Counted from the stretch's first letter, positions 24,322 to 34,300 are shown. The stretch is DNA of 52,537 bases from JAAZNF01 sp964561025 (GCA_964561025.1 CAZLNM010000020.1:1-52537), one strand, 5' to 3'. Program-made: numbers and translations. The notes: generated by a model from the sequence alone, not told the origin.

Positions 24322-26586
24322 TTACGCCGTATATCGGGAACGTCTTCGCCACGCCAGCCACAAGGGCGGGAGCAACCAGAGCGAACAACCTCCGGTGGTG
24401 GCGCAGCCGGTGGACTCGGCGTCCGGCGCGGCGCGCAAGGCCACGCCCTCGGCGGGCGCCGGGCGGGGGAGCAGCCCGTCGATCCAGGCGGCCAACACCG
24501 GATCGGCCGGCGGATCGACCACCACGGTGACCCGGGCGCCGGTCATGTCCAGGCTGCGGTAGTCGCCCACGCTCCGGGCGCGCACCTGGATGGTGTGCGG
24601 CCCGAGGAGCGCGAGGCGCCGGTCGCGCACCACCACGCGCGGCCCGCGCACGAAGGGTTGCCAGGCGCCGTTGTCCACCCGCACCGAAAACTCTGCTTCC
24701 GGTCCCGCGTCCGCGCCCACCCGCAGCACCACCTCCGGCACCTTCGGCCCCGAGGGGTTGCGGATGGACATGAGCGCGCGATCGGGCTGGCGCAGCTCCT
24801 CCACGGCCGCCAGGGTGCGCCGCGGCACCGGGTTGACCGGCGCCATGGCCAGGTCGGCGTACAAGCCGATGAAGTTGTAGTACGGCGTGCCGGCGCGCGG
24901 CACGTCGCCCTGTACCGCCAGGATGGTCAGCGCGAAGCCCTCGATGGGCGGGAGCTCGATGGGATCGATGGCCCCGGTGAGCATGGGCAGCGCAAAGCCC
25001 ACCAGCATGGGCACCAGCTGCTCCAGCGCCGCCGGGTTCTCCGCCAGCAGCTCGTAGTGGCTGGCGCGGACGTTTTCGATGTGGATGCTGTCGTCACCGA
25101 ACAGGGGGACGATGCGGTTGTCGGGGGTGAAGTCGATGGCCAGGTCCAGCGAGACGTCCTGGGTGAGCCGCACCAGCCGCGTCCAGCGCTCGTCGAGGCG
25201 GGCGTAGAAGTCGATGGCCAGCCCGTCCAGGAAAAGGTGCAGCAGCGGATCCGCCACCACCCGGTTGCCGTCCGGGTCGGTGGTGAAGCTGCCGGCGCCG
25301 ATCTCCGCGCGCGGCACGCGGGTGGGGGTGATCTTGAGCAGCACCGGCACGTTGCGGCCGGCGGAGAGCGTGTCCAGCGAGCCCATCAGGGCGCTCAGGG
25401 TGCTGGAGCTCAACATGTCGGTGGTGTCGCTGCCGATGCTCAGGCACAGCGCGCCGCCCTGCTGCGCCTTGTACAGCATCCAGTCCACGAAGGCGTCCGA
25501 GACGCCGATGCCCACCTGGTACGGCAGGCCACTGCCCGGCACCGCGTCGGTGAAGGGCATGCGCGGCGGCGCGGCGTTGGGCGGGATCTCGGAGGGATCC
25601 GGCAGGGGCACGCACGGGTTGCGCGCGGCGTCGGCGCCGCCGATCACCCGCACCTCCACGCCCTGGTTGGGCACCACCGGATCGGCGGTGGCGCTCAGCC
25701 ACTGCCCGGCGGCCAGCAGCAGGTCCAGCGAGGCCCGCATGCCGGGGATGGCGTCGCCGAGGAGATCGGCCAGCTCGAGCTTGCCCGCCATGCCCAGCGG
25801 CCGGGTGAGGCAGTGGCCCTGGCTATCGACGCAGAAGTCTCCGTTGCAGGAGGAGCCGGCCGGGCAGCCGCCGGTGTAGAAGTCGCAAGGAAGGCAGGTG
25901 GCCTGGGCAAGCTGGTCGTCGATGGCCGAGTCGAGCTGGGAGGCGATCTGGTCGTTCAGCATGTTGGTGATGGTGCTCTTGAGGAGCTCAAACAGCCAGT
26001 CGTACCACCAGGGACACTGGATGGAGTAGTCGCTGCTGGCGAAGGAGAGCTGCACGTTGGCCACGTCGAAGGTGAGGAAGTGATCGCGGCTGTCGATGAG
26101 GAGCTTGATGTCGGCCCGCACCAGCTTGTTGTTGATGTTGATGGGGAAGTCGCAGTCGAGATCGCCGTCCAGGGTGATGGTTCCGGAAACCGCGATGCGC
26201 GCGGACAGCGGCAGGGTGTCCGGCGGCTGGCGCCCGATGGTGGCCGACTGGATGGCGGCGGTCAGCACGCAGCCGTCTTGGCAGATGCGGATGTTGAAAC
26301 ACGGCCAGTTGAAGGGAGGGGCGCAGAAACGCTGGTCGCTGCGCGGCACGGTGAACACCAGCCCGTCCTGGAGGAACATCCCCAGGATGGTGGCCAGGTT
26401 GCCTTCGATGAAGGAGAACGCCGCCGGGGTGATGCGCGTCTGCACCGCGTCGTACACCCGCGCCCCGTCCGACAGCGGCCGCTCCAGCGGCGCTACACAA
26501 CCGCAGCTCGAGTCCCCGCAGGCGAGCATCCCCCACAAAGCCGCGCCCGCCACAAAGAGCCTCCACCAACCTCGGCGAAGTTCCAT
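24322..26586 (-). CDS. Large cysteine-rich lipoprotein with MYXO-CTERM-like tail (paralogue B)
   Basis: The 754-residue product starts with a lipoprotein signal (MLAC, Cys23) and GDSSCGC. It ends ESTGCATTGGC, then SLWLLPPLWLAW and RRRSRYTA, a MYXO-CTERM-like tail. It shares the order of domains and many segments with the protein at 10488-12614. Examples are ARVYDAVQTRITPAAF versus RVYDGAQLRLNPSAL, YDWLFELLKSTITNMLNDQI versus YDWLLELLKDYITGVLNSQI, TCLPCDFYTGGCP versus TCLPCDFYLSGCP, and FTPDNRIVPLF versus FTPDNRVIPIL. AAGGAG precedes the ATG at 26586. It is surface or periplasmic by its signals; function unknown. Confidence 0.75.
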   Translation of the reverse strand: MELRRGWWRLFVAGAALWGMLACGDSSCGCVAPLERPLSDGARVYDAVQTRITPAAFSFIEGNLATILGMFLQDGLVFTVPRSDQRFCAPPFNWPCFNIRICQDGCVLTAAIQSATIGRQPPDTLPLSARIAVSGTITLDGDLDCDFPININNKLVRADIKLLIDSRDHFLTFDVANVQLSFASSDYSIQCPWWYDWLFELLKSTITNMLNDQIASQLDSAIDDQLAQATCLPCDFYTGGCPAGSSCNGDFCVDSQGHCLTRPLGMAGKLELADLLGDAIPGMRASLDLLLAAGQWLSATADPVVPNQGVEVRVIGGADAARNPCVPLPDPSEIPPNAAPPRMPFTDAVPGSGLPYQVGIGVSDAFVDWMLYKAQQGGALCLSIGSDTTDMLSSSTLSALMGSLDTLSAGRNVPVLLKITPTRVPRAEIGAGSFTTDPDGNRVVADPLLHLFLDGLAIDFYARLDERWTRLVRLTQDVSLDLAIDFTPDNRIVPLFGDDSIHIENVRASHYELLAENPAALEQLVPMLVGFALPMLTGAIDPIELPPIEGFALTILAVQGDVPRAGTPYYNFIGLYADLAMAPVNPVPRRTLAAVEELRQPDRALMSIRNPSGPKVPEVVLRVGADAGPEAEFSVRVDNGAWQPFVRGPRVVVRDRRLALLGPHTIQVRARSVGDYRSLDMTGARVTVVVDPPADPVLAAWIDGLLPRPAPAEGVALRAAPDAESTGCATTGGCSLWLLPPLWLAWRRRSRYTA

Positions 26587-26629
26587 GGAACGCTCCTTCG
26601 CAGATCCGTTGTTCATCGGGCCGAAGAGA

Positions 26630-26659
26630 AGTCTAGCACGAGCCCGGGCGCAAGTGTAA
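26630..26659 (-). promoter_or_regulatory. Putative promoter of lipoprotein paralogue B
   Basis: Minus-strand TTACAC (26659-26654), an 18-nt spacer and TAGACT (26635-26630), about 43 nt before the ATG. Confidence 0.4.
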
Positions 26660-26760
26660 GCCCCCCTGCGAAGTGTTCGGGTATATGGTTGGGAAGCAGG
26701 CCCCTTGGCCTGACCGTACCTCATCAATAATGCAAGAGGTGCGGTCAGCCAATTGGCGGA

Positions 26761-26790
26761 TTGACAGGTTTTACGGCCAGGTGCTACCGT
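26761..26790 (+). promoter_or_regulatory. Putative promoter of the histidine kinase gene, leaderless type
   Basis: Perfect TTGACA (26761-26766), an 18-nt spacer and TACCGT (26785-26790), ending 6 nt before the GTG at 26797. Confidence 0.5.
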
Positions 26791-26796
26791 GCCCTC

Positions 26797-28035
26797 GTGA
26801 AACTCGCCGCCTGGCTTTCCCGCTTGAGCGCGCGCGCGCCCGAACCGGACTGGGGGCACCGGAAGTTCGTCACCCGTGGTCGGACCCTGTTCTACGCCCG
26901 GCTGGCCTTCCTCACCATCGGGCTGGGCATCCTGGCCATTCCCCGCTGGTCGGCCGCCTTCGGGACGCAGGGCAAGGCGGCCTTCGTGTGGTACTTCGTG
27001 ATGATCGCCTACAGCGTGGGCAACTACCTGCTCATCGAGCGGGGGGCGCTGGGCAAGGCGGCCACCTTCGTCAGCCTGTGCCTCGACCTGCTGGTGCTGG
27101 TGTACATGATCGCCTACTCGGGCGGGCTCAAGAGCCCGGTGCTGCCCACCCAGCTCATCTACACCATCTTCTTCGCCCTGCTGTTCCCGAACCCCCTGGC
27201 CATCATCCCGCCGCTGCTCACCCTCCCTATCGTGGCCAAGATCGACACCGAGATCCCGGGCCGGGTGCTGGAGATGGAGGACATCTTCCTGCTGGTGTGG
27301 TACTCGGCCATCAACTTCATCGTGGTGTACGTGATCGTGTACCTCAACGAGCGCGAGGACAGCCAGCACCATGAGATCGTCAAGCTGCAGGAGAACTTGC
27401 GCCAGATGGCGGTGGTGGAGGAGCGCAACCGGCTCTCGCGGGAGATCCACGACGGCCTGGGGGCCTCGCTGTCCAGCCTGATCCTGCAAGCCGAGTACCT
27501 GAACACCCTGGCCCGCGACGAGGATCTGAAACAGGAGATCGGCGAGCTCAAGGGCGTGGCCGAGGAGAGCATCGACGAGCTGCGCCGGTCGATCTCCATG
27601 ATGCGGGAGGACTTCGAGATGGTCCCCTCGCTCGAGGACTACTGCGTCACCTTCCAGCAGCGCACCAATCTGGCGGTGGAGTTTCTGGTGCAGGGCACCA
27701 TCCCGCGCCTGGAAAGCCCGGTGCAGCTGGCCACCTTCCGCGTGTTGCAGGAGGCGCTGACGAACGTGCGCAAGCACGCCAAGGCCAAGACGGTGCGGGT
27801 CACGCTGCACCACCGGGAGGGGAAGCTGTGCCTGTGCGTCGAGGACGACGGCGCGGGGTTCGCCTTCCAGGGCGATCTGCGACATCACTACGGGCTCGGC
27901 AACATGCGGGAGCGGGCCCGTCAACTCGGCGGAACTCTGGAGGTGTGGAGCGAGCCGGGGCGCGGCTGCCGCATCACCTACCAGATCCCGGTCGCCGACC
28001 CGGCAGCGGCGCGACCGTCGGCCCCGATTGCCTGA
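26797..28035 (+). CDS. Membrane sensor histidine kinase, NarL/DegS (HisKA_3) type
   Basis: The 412-residue kinase has about six membrane spans in residues 30-185 with no large external sensor. A short coiled coil and a HisKA_3 dimerisation domain follow, with phospho-acceptor H218 in RNRLSREIHDGLGASLS. The HATPase domain has N323 in EALTNVRKHAKAK, the G1 box DDGAGF and the G2 box YGLGNMRERA. I chose GTG at 26797 because a promoter's -10 box ends 6 nt before it; an earlier TTG at 26761 is part of the -35 box. The partner regulator gene begins 9 nt after the stop. Confidence 0.88.
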   Translation: MKLAAWLSRLSARAPEPDWGHRKFVTRGRTLFYARLAFLTIGLGILAIPRWSAAFGTQGKAAFVWYFVMIAYSVGNYLLIERGALGKAATFVSLCLDLLVLVYMIAYSGGLKSPVLPTQLIYTIFFALLFPNPLAIIPPLLTLPIVAKIDTEIPGRVLEMEDIFLLVWYSAINFIVVYVIVYLNEREDSQHHEIVKLQENLRQMAVVEERNRLSREIHDGLGASLSSLILQAEYLNTLARDEDLKQEIGELKGVAEESIDELRRSISMMREDFEMVPSLEDYCVTFQQRTNLAVEFLVQGTIPRLESPVQLATFRVLQEALTNVRKHAKAKTVRVTLHHREGKLCLCVEDDGAGFAFQGDLRHHYGLGNMRERARQLGGTLEVWSEPGRGCRITYQIPVADPAAARPSAPIA

Positions 28036-28044
28036 GGAGGATCC

Positions 28045-28701
28045 ATGGACGCCATCCGAGTCTTCGTGGTGGAGGATCAACCCAAGATCCTCAAGAACCT
28101 CATCAAGCTGCTCGACAAGTTCCCGGCCATCCAGATCGTGGGCAAGGCGCTCTCCGGCGAGGAGGCCCTGGAATCGCTGGCGGCGGCCGCGCCGCACGTC
28201 TTGCTGCTGGACCTGGGCCTGCCGCACATGAACGGCATCGAGGTGACCCGGGAGGTGCGCAAGCGCTTCCCCGGCATGGAGATCTTGATCTTCACCATCT
28301 TCGACGAGGAGGAGAAGGTGCTGGAGGCCATCCAGGCCGGGGCCTCGGGCTATCTGCTCAAGGGCATGGAGGCGGAGAAGATCGTGGACGCCATTCAAGA
28401 GGTGCACGCCGGCGGCAGCGTCATCCAGCCCAACCTGGCCCGCAGCCTGCTCCGGCACTTCATGTCCCAGCCGGCGCCTTCACCCGGCGCCGAGGAGCCG
28501 GTCCCCCAGCTCACCGCCCGCGAGGTGGAGATCCTCCAGGTCATCGCCAAGGGCCTGTCCAACGCCGAGGCGGCCCGGGTGCTCAAGGTGAGCCGGGCCA
28601 CCATCCGCACCCACCTGGAGCACATCTACGCCAAGCTGTCGGTGTCCAACCGCGTGGAGGCCATCACCGAGGGCATTCGGCAGGGCCTGATCGACGTGTA
28701 G
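28045..28701 (+). CDS. NarL/FixJ-family response regulator
   Basis: The 218-residue regulator has a receiver domain (E10/D11, phosphoacceptor D56 in VLLLDLGLPHMNG, K106 in YLLKGME) and a C-terminal LuxR-type helix-turn-helix at about 155-215 (LTAREVEILQVIAKGLSNAEAA, ATIRTHLEHIYAKL). GAGGAGG precedes the ATG. It is the direct partner of the kinase upstream. Targets are unknown. The gene is convergent with the BamE-like gene 17 nt away. Confidence 0.93.
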   Translation: MDAIRVFVVEDQPKILKNLIKLLDKFPAIQIVGKALSGEEALESLAAAAPHVLLLDLGLPHMNGIEVTREVRKRFPGMEILIFTIFDEEEKVLEAIQAGASGYLLKGMEAEKIVDAIQEVHAGGSVIQPNLARSLLRHFMSQPAPSPGAEEPVPQLTAREVEILQVIAKGLSNAEAARVLKVSRATIRTHLEHIYAKLSVSNRVEAITEGIRQGLIDV

Positions 28702-28718
28702 GCCCGCGGGCGCGGGGG

Positions 28719-29096
28719 TCACTCCGAGAAGTTGTTGATCTCTTTCGAGAAGCTGTCGACGAAATTCCCCTCGAAGGTCACTTCGAGTTGCTTTTCGGTG
28801 ACGTCCACGCTCCCGGGGATCACGCCCAGGATGGCGTGCTGAGCTTCCCAGCGCACGAAGTACTGCCAGCGCTCGCGGCGGTCGGTGAGTTTCTCCTTGC
28901 GGTAAGGCTCTCCCATCAGCTCCTGGACGCTGGCCTGGGTGCTGATGCCTTTCTTGATGGCGGCCATCCGCTCCAGGGGAAAGTCCCGGCCCCGGGTGAC
29001 CCGCGGGGTCTCGTCCACGCAGGCGGAGAGCCCGAGCCATGCCAGCAGCATCAGGCCCAAGGCGCAGGTTCTGACAACACGTGTTCGCTGAAACAT
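28719..29096 (-). CDS. BamE/SmpA/OmlA-like lipoprotein
   Basis: The 125-residue protein has a lipoprotein signal with LSAC (Cys26). The small domain that follows has RMAAIKKGISTQASVQELMGEPYRKEK and RWQYFVRW, the two-helix/three-strand pattern of the SmpA/OmlA (BamE) family. These are outer-membrane lipoproteins, some acting in the Bam complex; many myxobacterial members are uncharacterised. GGGAGG precedes the ATG. It starts 17 nt after the stop of the large secreted protein gene upstream and may be co-transcribed with it. Confidence 0.7.
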   Translation of the reverse strand: MFQRTRVVRTCALGLMLLAWLGLSACVDETPRVTRGRDFPLERMAAIKKGISTQASVQELMGEPYRKEKLTDRRERWQYFVRWEAQHAILGVIPGSVDVTEKQLEVTFEGNFVDSFSKEINNFSE

Positions 29097-29113
29097 TCAA
29101 CCTCCCGCCTTGA

Positions 29114-31771
29114 TCACCGGGCGAATTCCCGGCCGTCGGCCCGTCGCCCGGGCGAGCGATTCCCGACAGAGCCTACCACAAACCGGTGCGGACGCAAGAT
29201 GCGCTCGGGGTCCAGATCCCGCAGCCGGTTCAGCGATTCTCCGGCGGCCGGGGTGGATGACGGGGAGACGGCTTCGAGCGGCTCGGGCAGCCATCCCGCC
29301 GCCGAACCCTGAAGGATTCGCAGCGTCTGGTGTCCGGCCTCGAGCCATGTCGCGCGGGTGCCGCGTTCGAAGACACGCACCGGAAACCGTTCCGCTTCCG
29401 CCGGCGCGTTGAACACCAGGACCACCTCTCCCGGCTCGAGCACGGTGCCCGCGGGAAAACGAAAAAACCCCAGGCGGGTGACCAGCCAGGTGTCCGAGAG
29501 CGCCAGCGGCAGCGGCGAGAGGCTGGCCAGCTCCAGGTATTGATCCCCGCCGTCGGCGACCCCGTCTCCGTTGACGTCCTCGCCGCCTGCGGAGAGCAGC
29601 ACCTCGTTGATCATCAGGTCGCCATATCGGGGCGGGACCGGCGCGTTCGGGTCCAGCCGCTCCAACGATCCTTCCAGGCGGTAGGGCGTCGGCCGCCGTG
29701 CCTCGATGCGGACGTAGAAATCTTCAGCGCGTGCCACGGCCAGCGGGGGAAGCCGGGCCAGCCGGCTGTCCTGGGCATCGTCCGACCAGCGCAGCGCCCG
29801 GCCCGCGCCGTCGAACAGCGTGAGGATGGTGTCCTGGGGCTCGGGATCGCCGGCCCAGGAGCGCACCGAGAGCGCCGCGCCGGGCGGCGCCGTGAGCCAA
29901 TACACGTCGGCCGGATCGTCGCCGCCGACGGACCCGGCCAGCAGAAAGGGGAGGGGGCCCGCACCCTGGGCCTGGACCAGGGTGTCGTTGGGGCCGCCGC
30001 CCTCCGTGAGCGGCGCAAGGTCGAGACTCTCGCGCAGAAAATCGAACCGGGCGCGCCGTGAGCCGCTCCGCTCGTCGCCGATGAGCAGGTGAAGCTCCTC
30101 CGGCACCGGGTGGAGCCAATACAACCGGGCGCCTTGTTCGGGGTGGTCTGCGGAGGTGGCCGCGCGGGCCAGCAGGGTCCCGTCCAGGCGGCGTAGCTGC
30201 AGCCAGGGACGGGCGGCCGGATCGCCGTCCGCCACCGCCTGGAACACCAGGCGTTCGTCGGGTCGCGCGGCGAGCGTGAACGAGCCGAGCTCGCCCGGCG
30301 CGAGCGTGATCACGAACGAACCCGACGCCAGTTCGGCCGGCGCCTCCGCGGCGGCGAGCTCTGTCACGGAAAAGGCCGGCTGGTGGGTAGGGCCGAGACA
30401 GCCGTTGCCGGCGCGCTCGGACACCTCCGCGTACAGGCTGACGCCGGCTTCCGCGTAGAGGCCCATGGCGCACTCGTCTTCCGTTCCGAGGTCGCAGCGG
30501 GCCGGGCTGTCGGGTGTGGTGCTCTTTTGACACGCGAGGGCGCGCAAGGCCGGGCTGAATCCGCCACGGCCGACGGCGCGGATCCGCCGCGGCCCGGCCC
30601 CGGGCGCAAGAGCGAAGAGCGCCGTGCCGGCCGCGGTGAGTCGCTCGAGTTGCGTGGGCGTCGGCAGGGACCGGGCGGTGTGCAGCGAGACCTCGATGTC
30701 GGCCGGCGCTCCGCCGAGCCCCAGGTGGCCGACCCAAAGCCGGACCGGTTTCTCCTCGAGGCACAGGAGCAAGCGGGCGTCCTTGCTGCCGGGACAGTCG
30801 GGCCGGTCGTCCTGCCAGGCCAGGATTCTTCCGCTGACGACGTCCTGCACTCCGATCTCCGGATCGGCCCGGCCGGCGCCTCGAGCGGTGACCTCGATCA
30901 GCGTGGGCGCGGTGGGCCGCAACAGAAAAGCTCGCAGGCGGCCGGGCGCGATGGTCAGCACCTTGCGCTGCCAGGCGAGGGCGAGTTCTTCCTCCGCGCC
31001 CAGGCCGCGGAAGGCCCGCAGGCGGTAGCCGTACCGGATGCCGCCCTCCGCTTCGGTGGGAGAGAGCCAGTTGGCGAAGTGCCCGATCTCCAGCACGTAG
31101 TCTCCGGCGCGCGGGGCGACGACGTCCAGGCGCGCGGCGCGGCTGTCCCCGTCGTCGTCGCTGGCCCGGAAGAAGTCCTGGCCGAAGGTGGCCAGGTCCC
31201 GCACCGCCAGGACGGGATCGCACAGGGAGCTTACGGGCCAGGGCGCCGCCGAGAACGAGAAGCCTTCTCCTTCCTCGGCCGAAAAGAGAAACAGATCCCG
31301 GTCGGGCCCGCCGTCGGGAAGGCCGATAAATCCGTCCAGCGGCATATCGAAGGGCAGGCGCAGCAGGCGCGCCACCGAGTCGTTGGCGGATTCGTCTTCG
31401 CCGAGCGCGTTGGCGCAGGCGTCCCCCCGGCCGTCCCCGTCGGCGTCCCGCTGGTCGGGGTCGCGCACCTCGGGACAGACGTCGCACAAATCGCCCACGC
31501 CGTCGCCGTCTCGATCCAGCAGCTGGAGCTTCCACAGCTCCTCGCCCGGATCCAGATCGGGACAGGGATCGAGCGCGTCGGGCAGGCCGTCGCCATCTCG
31601 GTCCGCGGATGGATCTTCGCAGCGGCCGGCGCGGCACCGGCTCCCCGACGGGCAGTCCGCCGGGCCCCGGCACGCCGGCCCGCGCTCGCAACATGGGGTA
31701 AGGCAAAGCAGGAACGGGAGGGCGTATCGGCTCAGGGCCATCGCACGTTCGGGCATCGCGGTGAACGCCAC
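29114..31771 (-). CDS. Exported thrombospondin-type-3 / lamin-tail-domain protein
   Basis: The 885-residue product begins with a hydrophobic export signal (ALPFLLCLTPCC) and a cysteine-rich stretch. Calcium-binding thrombospondin type 3 repeats follow (DRDGDGLPDALDPCPDLD, DRDGDGVGDLCD, DADGDGRGDAC) at about 55-120. The long beta-rich middle contains several pre-peptidase-like beta segments. Near 735-850 is a lamin-tail-like domain (YGDLMINEVLLSAGGEDVNGDG, YLELASLS, GEVVLVFNAP). Such proteins are extracellular or surface-bound and often calcium-dependent. The start is GTG at 31771 with GAGGGGA 5 nt upstream; ATG at 31741 is an alternative. Function unknown. Confidence 0.72.
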   Translation of the reverse strand: MAFTAMPERAMALSRYALPFLLCLTPCCERGPACRGPADCPSGSRCRAGRCEDPSADRDGDGLPDALDPCPDLDPGEELWKLQLLDRDGDGVGDLCDVCPEVRDPDQRDADGDGRGDACANALGEDESANDSVARLLRLPFDMPLDGFIGLPDGGPDRDLFLFSAEEGEGFSFSAAPWPVSSLCDPVLAVRDLATFGQDFFRASDDDGDSRAARLDVVAPRAGDYVLEIGHFANWLSPTEAEGGIRYGYRLRAFRGLGAEEELALAWQRKVLTIAPGRLRAFLLRPTAPTLIEVTARGAGRADPEIGVQDVVSGRILAWQDDRPDCPGSKDARLLLCLEEKPVRLWVGHLGLGGAPADIEVSLHTARSLPTPTQLERLTAAGTALFALAPGAGPRRIRAVGRGGFSPALRALACQKSTTPDSPARCDLGTEDECAMGLYAEAGVSLYAEVSERAGNGCLGPTHQPAFSVTELAAAEAPAELASGSFVITLAPGELGSFTLAARPDERLVFQAVADGDPAARPWLQLRRLDGTLLARAATSADHPEQGARLYWLHPVPEELHLLIGDERSGSRRARFDFLRESLDLAPLTEGGGPNDTLVQAQGAGPLPFLLAGSVGGDDPADVYWLTAPPGAALSVRSWAGDPEPQDTILTLFDGAGRALRWSDDAQDSRLARLPPLAVARAEDFYVRIEARRPTPYRLEGSLERLDPNAPVPPRYGDLMINEVLLSAGGEDVNGDGVADGGDQYLELASLSPLPLALSDTWLVTRLGFFRFPAGTVLEPGEVVLVFNAPAEAERFPVRVFERGTRATWLEAGHQTLRILQGSAAGWLPEPLEAVSPSSTPAAGESLNRLRDLDPERILRPHRFVVGSVGNRSPGRRADGREFAR

Positions 31772-31934
31772 GAAAGTCCCCTCAGCGCGCGACCGCCCGC
31801 GCTGGCTCGCTTGGCCCCGCGGTCGATCGCGCCACCAAATGCTTGTGCACTCGCAGCATGATGATCAGGCAGAACCAATACCCTGCCGCCTCGATCGAGG
31901 CCGGAGAAGATCGCTCGGTACGTCGACAAGCCGG

Positions 31935-34247
31935 CTACCGCCCGCCGACCTTCTTGAGGATCTCGCGGCACGGCGCCGAGTCGGTGGCCGAAGCCAGGCC
32001 CACGCATTTCTCGCACAGGTCCTTGGCCTTGCCGCGGTTGTCGTCGGTGTCGAGAGGGATGTTGATGGCCATCAGGCAGAAGGGCGGGCCGTAGCTCGGG
32101 TCGAGGTTCATGGTCTGGTTGAGCACCGCCACGAACTTGTCGGTGAGGTTCTTCTGGGCGAAGATCTTGGCCAGCAGGTAGCCGGCCTCGGCCGCCTCGC
32201 GCCGGTAGCCCAGCGGCCCGAGCTGCTGGAAGGCGATGCCGAGCTCCTCCTGGGCCATGTCGCGGTCGAGCTTCAGCGGCTCGAGGTAGAGCTGCCCGAG
32301 GCGCAGGTGCGCGAATACCTCGGTGTCCATCGAGTTCTTGGCTTCGTTGTAGTACTTGAAGGCCTTCTCCAGCAGGGCGCTCTTCTCGGCCTTGTCGGTG
32401 ACCTTCTCCGAGCGCGACTCGGCCCGGTAGGCGTCGCCGGCCAGAAGCTTGCTGAGCCCGCTGTCGGGATCCATGGTCTGCACCCGCAGCGCCCGGCTGC
32501 GGGCGGTCTCGAAGTCGCCGCGGGCCAGCGCGATCTCGGCGTCCTCCAGCGCGAAGTCGGGCCGCGAGCTGTTCAACCGCAGCGCCCGCTCGATGGCCTC
32601 CTTGGCCTCCGGGAGCTTGCCGGCGCGCCGCAGCTCGCGGGCGGCCACGAACTGGATGGTCTCGTTGCCGACTTCCTTCTTGGCCAGATCGATGAGCTCC
32701 GCGAGCGCCTTTTGCTTCTCCCGCTCGTCGCGGGCGCGCAGGACGATCTGGATCAGACGGGCCAGCAGCTTCTCGCGGTCGGAGGCGTCCTTCTCCAGCT
32801 CCTCGGAGAAGCGTTTCATGGCGGTGGCCACCGTCTGGTTGTCACCCAGGTTGTTGCCGCGCAGCAGCAGGGTGAGCGAGGAGAGCAGGATGGCCCGTAC
32901 GTGGTCGCGGTCGCTCTGCAGGGCCTGGCTGAAGGCGTTCACCGCCTCGCGGTACATGGAGCGGCGCATGGCCCACTCGCCCAGCGCCACCTTGGCCCGG
33001 ATCTCGCCGCCGCCCGCGCCGGCCAGCAGCGGTTCCTTGGCGTCGAGGAGCTTGCCCTGGGACATCAGGATCATGCCGAGGGCGGTCTGGAGCACCGGGG
33101 ACTTGTCTTGCTTCTTCAGCGCCTCCTCGAGGACCTTCACCGCGTCGTTGAGGCTGCCCCCGCCGTAGGCGATCATCAGGGCCTTGGCCGCGGTGAGCAG
33201 GCTGGGGGGCTGCTCCAGCGACTGGCCCTCGGCCAGAAATTTCTGCCCCTCGGTGATCAGCTCCTTACCCTGGCCGAACTCGCCGAAGAGCACCGCGCAG
33301 ATGAAGGCGCCCCGCGAGACGGCCTCGGGGTGCTTGGAGTCGAGCTTGTAGATGGCGCGGTACTCCTTGAGCGCCTTCTGGTAGCCGTCGAACGAGTCCT
33401 TGTTGAAGAAGCCGCGGCCGGCCTGCAGGTGGTTGTTGATCTCCTTCTGGCGCTGTCCCGAGTAGTAGGCGTAGGCCACGTAGATGAGGAAGCCGAAGAA
33501 CAGCACCCCGCCCAGGATGAGCGTGGTGCGCAGCCCGCGGCGCGTCTTGCCGCGCTTCGAGACCTCCATCTCGTTGTAGATGTCGGCGATGCGTTTTCTC
33601 TGCGGCGTGGGCGCCGGGCGGGCCGGGGCCACGGGCGGCATGGCGCGCTCGGTGGGACGTTCGGAGACCGGGATGCCCGCGGCCGGGGTGGGCCGCGGGG
33701 TGGCCGGGATTCCGCCCGCCGGCGTCGTGGCGGGGGTCTCGATGCGGGCCCGGGCGATGCCCCCCGCCGGGGTGAAGCGCTGCTGCGGCGGCATGGCCTC
33801 GACCGGAGCCGGTGCGGGCTTGGCGCTGGCCGGGACGTAGTCCACCCCCATCTTGAGCAGGGCTTCCTTCGCCTGCCGGTCGCCCGGATCGCAGTCGATG
33901 GCCTTCTTGAGGTAGCTCACCGCCTCGTCTTGCTTGGAGAGCTTGAGGTGGATGAGCCCCATCAGGCGGTTGGCGTCGCCGTTCTCCGGGCTCTGCTTGA
34001 GGAGGCTGGTGAGCTCCTCGATGGCCTTCTGGTGTTTGGCCTGGTCGGCGTAGATCTGGGCCATCAGCAGGCGGCCGGTGGCCAGGTCGGGGTGGGCCTT
34101 GATGCCGCGCTTGCAGACGACCATCGCCTCCACGTACCGGCCCATGCTCAGATAGGCGCGGGCCAACGGCAGGAAGGCTTCGGAGTTCGGATTGGTGGCG
34201 AACTCGTACTCGAGTTTCGAGAGATCGGCGCCCGTCTCACCCGGCAT
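31935..34247 (-). CDS. TPR-repeat membrane protein (TPR - TM - TPR)
   Basis: The 770-residue protein has cytoplasmic TPR repeats at about 10-135, a Pro/Ala-rich linker (140-215, repeated GGI/AGI-P motifs) and one membrane span at 241-263 (TLILGGVLFFGFLIYVAYAYY). A long series of TPR and TPR-like helices runs from about 280 to 770. The C-terminal repeats contain a cysteine pair (LCEKC), consistent with a periplasmic location. The ATG at 34247 has GGAGGTGG upstream; an ATG 12 codons earlier lacks this. It recalls TPR scaffold proteins of myxobacterial envelope machines, but no specific name can be given. Confidence 0.75.
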   Translation of the reverse strand: MPGETGADLSKLEYEFATNPNSEAFLPLARAYLSMGRYVEAMVVCKRGIKAHPDLATGRLLMAQIYADQAKHQKAIEELTSLLKQSPENGDANRLMGLIHLKLSKQDEAVSYLKKAIDCDPGDRQAKEALLKMGVDYVPASAKPAPAPVEAMPPQQRFTPAGGIARARIETPATTPAGGIPATPRPTPAAGIPVSERPTERAMPPVAPARPAPTPQRKRIADIYNEMEVSKRGKTRRGLRTTLILGGVLFFGFLIYVAYAYYSGQRQKEINNHLQAGRGFFNKDSFDGYQKALKEYRAIYKLDSKHPEAVSRGAFICAVLFGEFGQGKELITEGQKFLAEGQSLEQPPSLLTAAKALMIAYGGGSLNDAVKVLEEALKKQDKSPVLQTALGMILMSQGKLLDAKEPLLAGAGGGEIRAKVALGEWAMRRSMYREAVNAFSQALQSDRDHVRAILLSSLTLLLRGNNLGDNQTVATAMKRFSEELEKDASDREKLLARLIQIVLRARDEREKQKALAELIDLAKKEVGNETIQFVAARELRRAGKLPEAKEAIERALRLNSSRPDFALEDAEIALARGDFETARSRALRVQTMDPDSGLSKLLAGDAYRAESRSEKVTDKAEKSALLEKAFKYYNEAKNSMDTEVFAHLRLGQLYLEPLKLDRDMAQEELGIAFQQLGPLGYRREAAEAGYLLAKIFAQKNLTDKFVAVLNQTMNLDPSYGPPFCLMAINIPLDTDDNRGKAKDLCEKCVGLASATDSAPCREILKKVGGR

Positions 34248-34271
34248 CGGAGTGGTCCACCTCCGCAAGAA

Positions 34272-34300
34272 CCAGTATCCCAATCATGGGACAGTGTCAA
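34272..34300 (-). promoter_or_regulatory. Putative promoter of the TPR membrane protein gene
   Basis: Minus-strand TTGACA (34300-34295), a 17-nt spacer and TACTGG (34277-34272), about 25 nt before the ATG at 34247. Confidence 0.4.
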